Positions 24,001 through 33,478 of a DNA stretch of 64,000 bases are shown piece by piece; the first letter of the stretch is position 1, and every line of letters begins with the position of its first letter. Location: assembly GCA_964035545.1 (NCBI GenBank), contig OZ037765.1, positions 18,346,698 through 18,410,697 of the forward strand, given 5' to 3'. The notes beneath the pieces are model-generated. The model was not told the DNA's origin. It did not search any database and saw only the letters and a list, made by a program, of their open reading frames with translations. Origin of the DNA: Bugula neritina (taxonomy: Eukaryota; Bryozoa; Gymnolaemata; Cheilostomatida; Bugulidae). A program made the position numbers and the translations under genes.

Positions 24001-27000
24001 TTATTTTGAATGTATTTTGCTTGAAAAATCGTTGCTAATAATCGAATGTTTTTCTCAAAACAATGTTTTAAAATTAGGTAATTTTAGAGCGTTAGGAGAT
24101 TAATTCCAATTTGTATTTCACCCAATAGAATAGCTGATTCTGTTCTGCGCATGTGCCACTACTTATCAATCATTACAGGCTGCTATTAAAGATGAAGATT
24201 CTAAAAGTGCAGATGCAGTTCTAGATGCGCCAACATTTGAGAAACCATCATTTCCCCCAAATCCAAATTTAGATGGCAGCAAGGTGAGGTGCACTAGAGA
24301 TGAGTTAGATAAATAGCATAGTTAGTGCAACCCTTTTGACTAAATGGTGCTTATTATATCTTGTACTTCTATGATTAGTGCAAACTGATTTCTTCTATTC
24401 TGGTAGCATTAGTAGCAATATCTGTTCTGATTTTTAGGAGAGTGTAAAAAGTTCAGGAGGTGATTCGTTGTCATCTGACCATGAGAAGGGCAGGAGGGCC
24501 TCCAGCTCTTACAAGAGCTGGGTAACCTCGTCCATTAAGAAAGGAGCTAATCTGGCCATAGCTAAGAATTTATCTTCAAAAATGAAATCTATGGTGTATG
24601 GTGAGAAGGAGGATACGGAGCCCCACAGTAAGAACTGCTTTTAGTAACTTGTAGCTCAGGTGAACCAAATTACAATTTCTCCTTTGGTTAGAGAAAGGAA
24701 GTTGCTTATCTGTTGTTGTCTGCTTGCAGCTAACATGTCATCTCATGAAAGCCTGGACAGTGTTGACACTACATCCAAGATCAACAAGTGAGTCACTCAG
24801 CTTTCTAATGCATATTTAGTTGTATTAGCACTAAATTATCCTATTGACTGAATATTCTACTTTATTGAATATGAATTTGTTTGGTTCAGCTTCGAAACTC
24901 TAATTGTTAGCATGTTTATGTAATGTTAGCTCATACTTTCAATTACAGGGTGTCCTTATACTATTTGTTTATTACTAGCCTTATTAAACATCAGTGTCAT
25001 CAGTCTCTTAACTATATAATTATTTCTCCAAGTTTCATTCATCTTTTTCGCTCAGCAGCTTTTAAAATATTTCTGCATTTTGATAGCAGGTACTTGAATG
25101 CTATTATGCCATAAGAGCTTTTTGCACAAGTTTTATTTGTGAATGGAGTCGTGGAAATATTTTTTTAGAAAAGCACTTAGATTTTTTCAGAGAGTTAAAA
25201 ATTGCCTAAACATTTTTTAAGATTATTTTTTAGGTCAATGTAGAGATTATTATACTTTAGCAAACTTATGAATCCACTCCCATGAAATACTAATTAGGTG
25301 TATAGCCATCATGTTTGGACAGGTTTTGTTCGCTCTATTGTTATTCAGTTTGATGTGGATCCTACAGAAAACTGTTCTCTTCAAGCATTGATTCTTTTTT
25401 AGTGCTTCCCTTCAATATTTAGCACAATTTTTATTACATATTCAATCTGCTCATAAAACTACTCTATAAAGTTAGTCTAATGGTTCTGTGAGAATATCTT
25501 GTTTGAAGATTTAAAAGATATTGATGAACCCCTAACACATGCATATCTTCTGTATGATAGGCGAGGTGACATGAGATCATCTATCAAGAAATTTAAATCT
25601 GTATCTTCAAACATGGCTAGTAAACTGTATTCCAACTATAACAAGTTGAAGCATACAGTAAAGGAGTATCAGGCACCTAGCACTGTCAGCACACCTTACA
25701 AAGAGGACAAGCAATCTGAGCACAGAAATAGTGAAGACAACATCAGTGTGTATGTCTCTATATATATTTTATACATTGTTTTACTACTGATTCTAGTCAT
25801 CGTTAGACCAAATTTGTTTAAATCACTGTATAATAGTCGGGATTTTTTCTCAAGATTTCTGGCCAGACAATAATGATATGATGATAGAATTCTCACTTTC
25901 GTTCTATAAAATGTAATGCTTATTGTCATATAAGTTTAAATTCTAGTTCAGAAGTTTGATTGCAAGTTGTTTAGTTTAAATTTTTGTTATCTAAAATTTC
26001 TGTTCAACTCTTTGGATTTAGCTATGATTTTCAGTTTCCTGTCTTACCAGCACCGTAGAGCCAACCAAAAATAAGATTTTAAATGTATTGCTTTTTTAAT
26101 TAAGGAGTACAAATCTGTCATGTATAAAAATTATTAATTCATGTTTATTGACTGCTCAATAGATAATTAACTCTCACTAATGGTAAAACTTGTAATTTTT
26201 GTCATTTTAAAAATGTTTATGCATTATTTTAACCAATTTCTTATTGGAGTGCCCAGTATTAAAAAATGAAAAATCTGCACTACACTTAAGGGTTTTGAAC
26301 AACAGGAGTGTTTAATTAAAAACCTACTCCAACACAATCCAAAATTTTTGACTACATTAGTTCTATAGCACCTTCAACATTGTAAAATGTCACTGTATTA
26401 GCAGACCAGTCAAGGACTAGCTAGATGTTAAAAATAGAGTGCTAAACATGAGCCAAGTGGCCAATTGTGAATACATTCTATAATTTAATTCAGGCTCAGC
26501 TCCCACAGTGCTCTTGGTCTACCTTTCTCCATTGATGACTCATTATCTGGTTTTGATGATGGAGGAAAATCATTCAGTACCGACATAACATACAGTAAGA
26601 TATTTCTCTCTTCCGTTTATGAGTCCAATAATACACAGAAATATCTAATAGCTGCATTGCCTTCATGGTTTCAACTGGTTTATACTTGGTGGTCAACAAA
26701 ATTAGGCTAAGCAATTATTGAATTGCATGTTTTTACTAGTTTTTTGTTGGTGATTTAAGAACTTTTTCCTCTTTTATTACTTTTTCAGCGATACTGTTCC
26801 ATAAATGAAATGATGGTCTTATCTTTTAACAGTTATTTAGTTTTATGTATTTATATATCTGTTAATACTTATTTGACATATGCCTATCATCTTTGTCTCC
26901 ATTTATCACCTAAGTACACAGATTTCATTGCATTCTTAAAAATACTTTTATCAAAATGCTTTACTCTTGGTGCTTCTTGCATTTCAATGTTACTTCATTT

Positions 27001-30000
27001 GCTGACTGACTACACTTTCAGGTGGAGTCTCTTCAGCCTTTATCACTAAGTACACGACCTCGCCTAGCGCACAAGTCATGCTAGATGCTGTGGATAGTCT
27101 GTTTAAATTCCCACCTCCCTCAAGTGTGTCAACACCATCAATGTCCGAGCCAGTCATTGAAGTGGTCATGTGCTCATCTACAGTGTGCGATAATTGTTCA
27201 ACTATACTCTATGATGAAGATATCATGGCTGGTTGGTCAGCCCAAGATAGTGAACTTAGCACAACGTATGTTATTTTTATTATGCTGGCTATACATCATG
27301 TCTGCAATCTATATAGTCACCTAATGAGAGTAAGCTAGACTTGCAAATACTAAATTTGCTTAGGGGGGGGGGGCTAGGGTCTAATCACCAGCTGCTCATC
27401 TCTTTGCAGTTCAATTGAAAAATTATACTCGTCAATGGACATTAAACCATACTACTGTTTACAGCACAATTATGCACTGAGATTGAGGGGAAAAACGAAT
27501 AAACTATGAAATGGCAAAATTTAAAATCTACTTTATTTACAACAAATAATTAGTCAACTAAAGGAGAAAAATGATGTTATTATTTTGCTTTTTTCTTCCA
27601 AATTTTTACACAACATATTTGCTCAAAATATAATTTCCTAATTGGTTAATAATTAAATTGACTGATAACTAACAGTAGGTTTCAGTAACTAGTCAACTAT
27701 CACTTGACACAGTAACAGTGTTTTAGGGAATAGTTGCAGTTGAGCTCAGCACTGTTCAGTCAATATTAGCTTTGACTTTTTAATAACTCCTATCTGTTCT
27801 TTTAGCTGTAGATTTTGCGACAATAAGCAGCTGCCATTTATGATGATCGATATAAAAGATTTGAGAGCTAAAGATACATTTGATAAAAACTCCGCATTTA
27901 CTGACGATGGAGTTTTGTCGTCACCTCCTCTCACACCTAGGTCCTCTCATACCAAGTAGGTTGAGTGTTGTGATGGTTACTAAGATTTCCTTTTCTCTCC
28001 TTCACTATACGGCTTGTCGTAACGAGTCAACTTTAATGGTTTTCAGCGTTTTCAATATTATAGAAGTTGGAATTCTTTCTTGCACATAGTGAATTTTACT
28101 CTGAACACATGGCTAGTAATACTTGCTTGATATGTTGTGTTGAAAAAACTCAGCGTAATAAGATACTTATTCTAAGTCTGAGATTTGACCTGTGACCTTG
28201 AGTATACTGACTCTATGTTGCCTGTTGAGTTACTTGAAACTTGTGTGACATTCCATTGATTTGTTTAAATTAAAACCTTCAATGCTGCTATCCTGCCAGT
28301 TAGTAAGATGTATATAACATAAACTATGCTGTTCATACATCTTGGAATGTAGTCCTTACTTCACACTGTGTGAATATTCTATTGCAGCCGTATAGAACCT
28401 ATTAAACTGCCGTATCTGAGTCCAATAGTTTTAAGAAAAGAGTTGGAGTCTGTATTGGACCGAGAAGGAGATGTATGTCTCACCAGCTCTAGTTTTGTTG
28501 ACAACCATGCCATTGTGTACTGGAACTTGGTAAGTCAGACAGTTGTCACTGCACAGAGAATGATATGTTGTTCACAAGGCCTCGAGTCCACTGCACACAA
28601 TGCACATCTCATTCATATTCTGAAACTGTTTCTAATTTGCATATTTTCAAAAAAGCACTTCATACGATTATATATAGTTGTATAGAATAGCTATATATAA
28701 TACTCGAATACCTATAATTTCCTACATGAATAATGTCACAGGTGAGGTGTTGTGGCCATAACAGCTCAAGCTGCACTTCCGTACAATAGTATAGTCATGG
28801 GTGGACTGCAAGTTATTCAACAGATTCTATTCTTTTTCAAAACCAACATGCCACTGCAAGGCTTTTTCTCACACCACATTTTTAAAAAAGATTCTTATCT
28901 TTTTCTGCCTGCATGAGTATCTCTGATAACAGAGCTTAACTTACAGTATGTTGATTAGCTTCTATTGCTGTCACAGATGTGGTACTTCAAACGAATGAAC
29001 TTTCCTTCACACTTGCCTCAGCTGCTGTTTCACTCTAGCTGCCTAACATTCAATAACATTGAGCTCTCATCTCCTCAGCCATCTAACATGATTCTAAGAT
29101 TAGTTTGGAATCATCCCAGACTACATGAGAAAATGGCAGCTCCTATGTATAAACTGTGGAATGAGTCAGGTCAGTATTTCCATTCAGTAGATAATGTTTC
29201 CCGAGCACTACAGCTACGTAAACTTTTCTGTGCTTTATGTATGGACAAAGTGTGCAGACATACAGCTATATGTTACAGGAAGCAAATCCACAGTTGTCCG
29301 GGCTTTACTTACTGATGAGAAAGCAGCTACTAGAAGGTTAGTCAAGCAAAGACATCCATTATTGTAAACAATAGTTGGCTTTTTCTTCAACTTTTTGCAG
29401 TTGTTATACGTTATCATATTGATTTTGATCAGCTCAGAGGTGTAAATCATACTTTCAGGTAGATCGTACAGTCCTTATAACACTTACTAGTTATAATTTT
29501 TTCTTTGTTTGCTCATGTCATACAATCAAATATATGCTACTTTATTATATTATGCTCATAGACTTTGCAAATGTTCTTTTTTTACAGTTTTATGCAGCAA
29601 ATGCTAACGCATGTTGAGTGCAATGACATTTACACTCCTTTGAAAATGATTATCAATAACAGAAAGTTGTACAAGCGTAACTCCACCAACAGATGTCAAA
29701 GTGCATACAGAGATATACTTTTTCTAGCATTTGTTTATTTTGGCCGAGAAGTTATGGACCATGGTGAGTATTAGTCTACAAGCTAAAATGTTTGCTGCAT
29801 TGAAAAAAATATTTCTACTCTAAAATTATTGAACGCTCAACCTTTTGTAACTCTAACCAAAAGGGTCTGCTGCGTGGGCATGAATTATATACAGTTTGTT
29901 GTCTATTAGCTTCTCCAGAAATGTATGCATTAAATTCAAAAGTGTTGGTAGGTTTAAGAACAAGTAAAAATTTTTGCTTTATGTGTATTTCAACTGTGTA

Positions 30001-30253
30001 CTACTCGAAGATTGTCGCACAGCCTTCATAATATGTGCGTTTTACTTCTTGGGCCAGTAGAACTACTTGATTTCATGCAGAACAATGATATTTTATAATA
30101 TTTATACTTTCAGATGCTTTTGATAGAGAATACAAGCTTGCATTTAAGAGGTTAGAATTGACTGACAAATTGCATTTAACGAAATCTGATGCGCCACCAT
30201 CACCCACTGTCATGTGGTGCAGAAAGCTATATGGAAACCTTGAAGTTTGTTAG
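6041..30253 (+). CDS. DENND4: DENND4/Crag-type Rab guanine nucleotide exchange factor (36 exons)
   Basis: DENND4 proteins (Drosophila Crag) activate Rab10, and in some reports Rab11 or Rab35, and direct basolateral and plasma-membrane traffic. Thirty-six exons join without frame breaks into 5412 nt, about 1803 residues, against roughly 1860-1910 in vertebrate DENND4A/C. The order is N-terminal MABP domain (about 40-200), tripartite DENN module (about 190-640), a helical PPR-like stretch (about 770-830), a long serine-rich linker (860-1440), then a conserved C-terminal region with a zinc-ribbon pattern. The start is the ATG at 6041, preceded by an in-frame TGA at 6032; [14 protein letters not shown] matches the family N-terminus. 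The stop is TAG at 30251. A polyadenylation signal is likely at 30605 (AATAAA). Many exon joins were confirmed by matching intron phases. The linker exons rest on phase and splice signals only. Confidence 0.93.
7262..7468. repeat. 20-bp minisatellite in DENND4 intron 3
   Basis: About ten tandem copies of a 20-bp unit (actgagcactagtagtgtat, with ca/ga and ta/ga variants) begin 11 bases after the exon 3 donor at 7252. The outermost units are the most diverged. The variants gca and gga at one position, and ata and aga at another, are mixed along the array, as expected from unequal exchange. Confidence 0.95.
8782..9125 (-). mobile_element. hAT-like non-autonomous DNA element, copy B
   Basis: Read on the complement, this stretch follows copy A (1849-2165) block by block: gagcgagggccact, ggcaaggc, acaataaagtcc, actgcaggct, tttaaaaggtggttttt, aattcat, gagggccacataaatgt. 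It fills the start of DENND4 intron 5. Its far end (gggtcacaaatcgg on the complement) lies about a dozen bases from the exon 5 donor (gtaagt at 8781). It lacks a transposase and is clearly diverged from copy A, so it is an old insertion. Confidence 0.65.
11816..12023 (-). mobile_element. tRNA-derived SINE, copy 2 (near full length)
   Basis: On the complement strand the element begins agcagccgtggtctagcggt (A-box region), then a B-box-like gggttcgatttcc, then a body containing aggaagagcatccagtcata and ending near ggttctcaaatgaac. It lies in DENND4 intron 11, opposite to the gene. The intact A and B boxes make it the best example in the window of the tRNA-derived head. Confidence 0.85.
12476..12584 (-). 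mobile_element. tRNA-derived SINE, copy 3 (internally deleted)
   Basis: On the complement it has the tRNA-like head (agcagccgtggtctagggg, then gggttcgaaccctt as B-box) joined directly to the tail word atggtgactataaacttgc. The central body seen in copy 2 is absent. It lies in DENND4 intron 12, same orientation as copy 2 and about 450 bp away. An internal deletion or template jump would explain it. Confidence 0.8.
16429..20020. mobile_element. 3.6-kb element with long diverged terminal inverted repeats
   Basis: The left end at 16429 (atatatgtgacc, then acaaaac, then gggatgt at 16457-16463) is matched on the complement by the right end at 19986-20020. I count 28 identities in the outer 34 positions. 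The similarity resumes further in: tttaaagttggtaact lies about 207 bases inside the left end, and its inverted counterpart (agttgccaactttaaa) about 205 bases inside the right end. The terminal repeats are therefore at least 200 bp long and diverged. No transposase frame is visible. The interior holds a nested MITE and simple-sequence DNA. The superfamily is unknown to me. Confidence 0.6.
17851..18198. mobile_element. 348-bp MITE with 72-bp terminal inverted repeats
   Basis: Positions 17851-17922 and 18127-18198 are reverse complements with only three mismatches in 72. The ends read tagcctagggccacac. The flanks show ACT directly outside both ends, which could be a 3-bp target duplication and would suit a Harbinger-like element, but so short a match could be chance. 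The interior is CpG-richer than the surrounding intron and has no coding frame. The high repeat identity implies a fairly recent insertion. Confidence 0.9.
20082..20232 (-). mobile_element. tRNA-derived SINE, copy 4 (5'-truncated)
   Basis: On the complement only the SINE body and tail remain: aggaagagcatccagtccta, a gtgactcatctgaataagtc-like block, aaaaaaccttttccatcag and the tail word atggtgactataaa. The tRNA-like head is missing, consistent with incomplete reverse transcription. It sits about 60 bp outside the right end of the 3.6-kb element. Confidence 0.75.
22572..22806. repeat. 20-bp minisatellite in DENND4 intron 22
   Basis: About eleven to twelve imperfect copies of a 20-bp unit (gatagttgtgtctgtactaa) run through the intron between exons 22 and 23. 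The first units alternate ggtggtggta and gatagttgtg, suggesting an earlier 40-bp dimer. Later units are the monomeric gtgtgtactaagata type. Confidence 0.9.
24788..25560. other. DENND4 intron 27
   Basis: This 773-bp AT-rich intron holds open frames of 63 codons and fewer but nothing with the phase or composition of a DENND4 exon. The next exon begins at the acceptor gatag at 25556-25560. An alternative acceptor (tttgaag) at about 25508 would add about 17 codons but does not keep the frame. Confidence 0.5.
27022..30253 (+). other. DENND4: DENND4 exons 30-36: conserved C-terminal region
   Basis: Coding exons are 27022-27265, 27806-27955, 28388-28529, 28977-29169, 29279-29336, 29588-29763 and 30114-30253. 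Exons 30-31 form a zinc-ribbon pattern: CDNC (Cys 1492 and 1495) about 24 residues before CRFC (1519 and 1522), around [19 protein letters not shown], which aligns with the vertebrate C-terminus. Exons 32-33 carry [20 protein letters not shown] and [23 protein letters not shown]. Exons 35-36 carry [25 protein letters not shown] and [14 protein letters not shown], with the stop shortly after MWCRKLYG. The agreement with vertebrate DENND4 is continuous, so this end is secure. The function of the region is not defined by the sequence. Confidence 0.9.
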
Positions 30254-30427
30254 TTACATTTTACTGGTTAACCTGAATTGTGTTGTTTTACCTTACATTT
30301 TTATTTGCTGTACTTTTAAGCAGCCTAGAAAGTCATAGTATTAATTGTGAGTATTGGGGGGTGTTTGCTTAGACATTAATGTTGCTCAATGGATAGATAA
30401 ACTCCAACGTTTCATATTGTAGGTATA

Positions 30428-30433
30428 TTTATT
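30428..30433 (-). terminator. Candidate XYLB polyadenylation signal
   Basis: TTTATT on the plus strand is AATAAA on the minus strand, 216 bases past the XYLB stop. Another possible signal lies near 30299. The assignment is inferred from position. Confidence 0.4.
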
Positions 30434-30604
30434 CATTTTTAATCATTTTTTTTCAAGATGTATGTAGTACATGTGTAATACTAAAAACATAAATTCTATA
30501 AAAAAATTTGTTGTTGCTTTCTTGTATATACTATAATTTTATTTTCTATGTACATTTCAAAGCATGTTTATGTATCAATAAGATTTTTGTACTTTAAACT
30601 TGGA

Positions 30605-30610
30605 AATAAA
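30605..30610 (+). terminator. Candidate DENND4 polyadenylation signal
   Basis: This is a canonical AATAAA, 352 bases after the DENND4 stop codon and just before the opposing XYLB coding end. The assignment is inferred from position only. Confidence 0.45.
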
Positions 30611-30648
30611 AAAGGAAATTTAGCAAATAAAGTTAAAGTTATTTACAG

Positions 30649-32280
30649 TTACACTTTCCCTTTAGCTTTTGAACTATGCATTTGGATTACTTGCTTTTCT
30701 AGATTTCGATATCTTTTGGCCATTATATCATAAATTTCTTTGCTTCCTGGTGTAGGACTTGCCACACGTTGAAACTGTAGGCCCTTTTTCTTTAGCCTGT
30801 ATGTGTACGGTAATTCATCAGTAGTGACTTTAACTGCATGCATTGCAATCATGGCAGCCCCCAGTGATGCAGAGTTGGCCACTTCTTGGGTGTAAACTGG
30901 TGCATTGAAAATGTCGCTCATGATTTGTAGTATAGCACTATTATTGGAAGCACCACCGGTGGCTAGAATTCTACAACTATCCAAGTTAAAACCCATGTTT
31001 TCAGCATGAATTCTTCGTGAAAGAAATTGACTTTCAATTATTGCCCGAACATGCTCAGCAGAAGAGAAATCTTGAACTGGCCTGTCTGAGGAGTCAAAAT
31101 AATAAAATCCCTCAACATTTCCGGGTATTATTTCCGCAATGGGAAAATAGAAGCCTATATTTCCATTGTTTCCAATTGGCTGCGAATTTAGTAGTTGCTC
31201 AAACTCAGTCCACGATTTGTTGTCTGTATGGCGATCTCGAACAAATTCTCGTGTCAAAGATCCATTTTTAAAGCATAACAGAGCCATATAAGCAGATGTA
31301 TCAACAGGGTTTACAAAAACATGCCCTTCAGTCTTCATTATAGGATCTTCCAACCATAAGAATACAACATCAGAGCTTCCTAGTGATACTGCAATATCAC
31401 TTTCCATAAGCCTCATACCTGCCAGTGATGCAGGGTTGTCTCCTGTAAAACTCACGATTTGGCAAGATGGTACAAATCCATACTTGTTCACAAAATATTG
31501 TGATATAGATCCCTGAATACTAACTGATGGTACAGGATTACCCAACTTATCTGCTAAGTCTTTGCTACATGCATCAATTAGCTTGGGTTCCCAAGCTCTG
31601 GTCTTGATGTTTAACAGGTTCATTCCAGAGCCATCACTTTCATCTATCTCGCAATATGCACCACAGAATAATGTAGCTCCAAAGCTACTAACTAGTGATA
31701 TTCTCTCTGTATCTCTGTATGCATTTGGAGCGTTCTCTATGACTTTTAAGATCTGATTTCCAGTGAAGCGCTCATATGCTTTGGAACCAGTTATGTCAGC
31801 CAATGCTTGAGCTCCACCAGCTGCTAATTCAAGCTTTACACACTGCTCAGAGGTACTAGAATCCATCCAGATTGGAGAATCTGGTACACTAAAACTATCC
31901 TCAAGCTGACTTTTTAAGCTAAGCTTGGAATTTAAGTTTTTTAGCATTTCTCCAGACCCATTCCTCCAGAAAACGCTACCATGTTGTTGCCCTGAACCAG
32001 AAATAGCTTTTATCTTAGAAAAGTCAAAATTTGAATTTACTAATTTTCCTAGGATTACATCCACAGCTTCTACCCACATTATGGTAGGTGAAGTAACAGT
32101 TAGGCCATCAGGTGAAATATGACATCCACTACTGGTGTTGTATTTTTCTAAGTCATCAAATTTGACAGATTCTTCCAGTAATATCTGGAGATTTTCATCG
32201 ATGACCACTAATTTTAGTTGTTGTGTGCTGAAGTCGAAACCCATATAAAGATCTTTATTTGAAGTTGATCCTGCAGCCAT
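30649..32280 (-). CDS. XYLB: Xylulokinase (xylulose kinase), intronless
   Basis: This enzyme phosphorylates D-xylulose to xylulose 5-phosphate with ATP, the last step of the glucuronate-xylulose route into the pentose phosphate pathway, in the cytosol. It is an FGGY-family kinase of 543 residues (human XYLB 536). Visible landmarks are GFDFSTQQ near residue 14 (phosphate-binding hairpin with Asp16), SGSGQQHG (94-101), PIWMDSST, GSKAYERFTGNQI, SFTGDNPASLAGM near 280, the conserved SLGSSDVVFLWL, and LATGGAS near 438. The start is the ATG at 32280 (MAAGSTSNKDLYMG); the frame upstream opens only with a TTG and is not used. The coding frame is uninterrupted, while neighbouring genes have 14-36 exons, which suggests a retrocopy or complete intron loss. 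All family landmarks I can check are present, so it is probably active. Confidence 0.95.
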   Translation of the reverse strand: MAAGSTSNKDLYMGFDFSTQQLKLVVIDENLQILLEESVKFDDLEKYNTSSGCHISPDGLTVTSPTIMWVEAVDVILGKLVNSNFDFSKIKAISGSGQQHGSVFWRNGSGEMLKNLNSKLSLKSQLEDSFSVPDSPIWMDSSTSEQCVKLELAAGGAQALADITGSKAYERFTGNQILKVIENAPNAYRDTERISLVSSFGATLFCGAYCEIDESDGSGMNLLNIKTRAWEPKLIDACSKDLADKLGNPVPSVSIQGSISQYFVNKYGFVPSCQIVSFTGDNPASLAGMRLMESDIAVSLGSSDVVFLWLEDPIMKTEGHVFVNPVDTSAYMALLCFKNGSLTREFVRDRHTDNKSWTEFEQLLNSQPIGNNGNIGFYFPIAEIIPGNVEGFYYFDSSDRPVQDFSSAEHVRAIIESQFLSRRIHAENMGFNLDSCRILATGGASNNSAILQIMSDIFNAPVYTQEVANSASLGAAMIAMHAVKVTTDELPYTYRLKKKGLQFQRVASPTPGSKEIYDIMAKRYRNLEKQVIQMHSSKAKGKV

Positions 32281-33478
32281 TTTTATTTTCAAAATCCTTT
32301 GATTTACTTGTAGTTTTACTTTTGCCTTTTAACGTCTCGGTCTTCAAATTTGTGAATTTTCACTTCAGTCAAATAATACGCTGCAAATGCTAACAATAAA
32401 TTTTTGCAAACAAAGCGATTGACATTAGCCTTAGCCTTGAAATGTAGCAAGTTAGAGTTATAGTTGACTAGCTAGGCTAATAGTGATACTATTACGGTCA
32501 TCATTCGGCTTGGTCTCAGACTTGAGAGGAAATACCTTTTGGCACGCCTACTTTGTTGCCAAAGAGCAAGAAAAAAACGTTGAGGGCTTTTCTAGTAATC
32601 TCATTATTGTTTTACGAGTTCGCCGTCAAAAACAACAGTTGTTGTCATCACTCAAACTATGTCATGAACATATACATATAATCTTGTATGTGTAACTAAT
32701 GAACTTATATTTCATTTCAGTGAATGTGTCTAACTAAAGCCACTGAATATCAATATTAATAGAGATTTAGGACTTTATGCAAAACTGAAACCTTAGCGAA
32801 CTTAACCGGTAATAATTACATGCATTTGAAGTGAAATAAAATAATTGACGAATAACATAACTATTATATTATGATTTATTGATTATATTTACATTTATAA
32901 TTCTCACTATCATTATGATTATGATAGTTTCATAATGATAATGATAAGTGATAGCAGTCACTGTTATCACCTATGGTAATACTAATAGTTACAGTGATTA
33001 TAATTATCACTATCATTAAATTTAATCATAGTCGTTAGCTTTTCTCATCTTGAAGCCTTTTTATTTTATTTTGTATTTTTTTCCACTGTGATGAAATTTG
33101 ATACTAAATAGTTTTTATAATTCATATTAATATTGTAGATTTTTATACAAACTATAATGTTAACACCAAATATCAATTTTAAAGTTTTCAGTATTAAGAT
33201 ATTTTATCAACCCAACAACTTAAAAGATAATTAATGATCACATAAATTGTGTTACCACGCATGTTATATTACTTGTGTCAAGTGTGATTTGTATTTTGTG
33301 TATAATGTGTGGCTTCTCTTTTTTATAGCAAGGCTGAAGGAAATGTTCTTCTAGATGGAAATAGTCTACATTCAATAAACTAAATTACTAAATATGCAAT
33401 AGCTAGCTTCACTGTGCTGGGCTTGTATAATGTTACTTCAACTAAGTCATATCGGGAAAATGATAAGTCGGTAACACC
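32281..33478. other. Divergent XYLB / SLC2A upstream region
   Basis: Promoters of the minus-strand XYLB and the plus-strand sugar transporter should lie here. At 32870-33025 it contains wobbling simple DNA with inverted words (tcactatcattatgatt against aatgataatgataagtga). An acceptor-like site (ttttttatag) at 33321-33330 may begin a transporter leader exon. An in-frame TAA at 33464 precedes the transporter ATG. No further gene is visible. Confidence 0.5.

Larger units (their letters stand above)
14292..26594 (+). other. DENND4: DENND4 exons 15-29: PPR-like region and serine-rich linker
   Basis: Coding exons are 14292-14486, 15748-15876, 16166-16280, 20379-20477, 21047-21118, 21282-21398, 21663-21802, 22104-22452, 22901-23035, 23305-23480, 24179-24283, 24438-24627, 24730-24787, 25561-25749 and 26494-26594. 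Exons 15-17 encode the helical segment known in vertebrate DENND4 as PPR-like, with [31 protein letters not shown] and [14 protein letters not shown]. Exons 18-29 are rich in Ser, Thr, Lys and acidic residues and are poorly conserved. They were chosen by open frame, consensus splice sites and continuous phase. Exon 20 (21282-21398, phase 1-1, 117 nt) can be skipped without a frameshift. Exons 26-28 contain basic stretches ([15 protein letters not shown]-like and [15 protein letters not shown]). Intron 17 (16281-20378) holds a nested transposon structure. Confidence 0.75.
30254..30648. other. Convergent 3' region of DENND4 and XYLB
   Basis: Only 395 bases separate the DENND4 stop from the XYLB stop. 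AATAAA for the plus-strand gene is at 30605-30610. TTTATT at 30428-30433 would be AATAAA for the minus-strand gene. If both signals are used, the two 3' untranslated regions overlap by about 180 bases. No other gene is visible. Confidence 0.6.

Noticed and set aside
24923-25114. 63-codon ORF in DENND4 intron 27
   Set aside because: Hydrophobic AT-rich frame with no matching acceptor and donor phase.
30649-32292. XYLB start four codons upstream at 32292
   Set aside because: The codon there is TTG on the gene strand. The first ATG is at 32280 and fits the family length.
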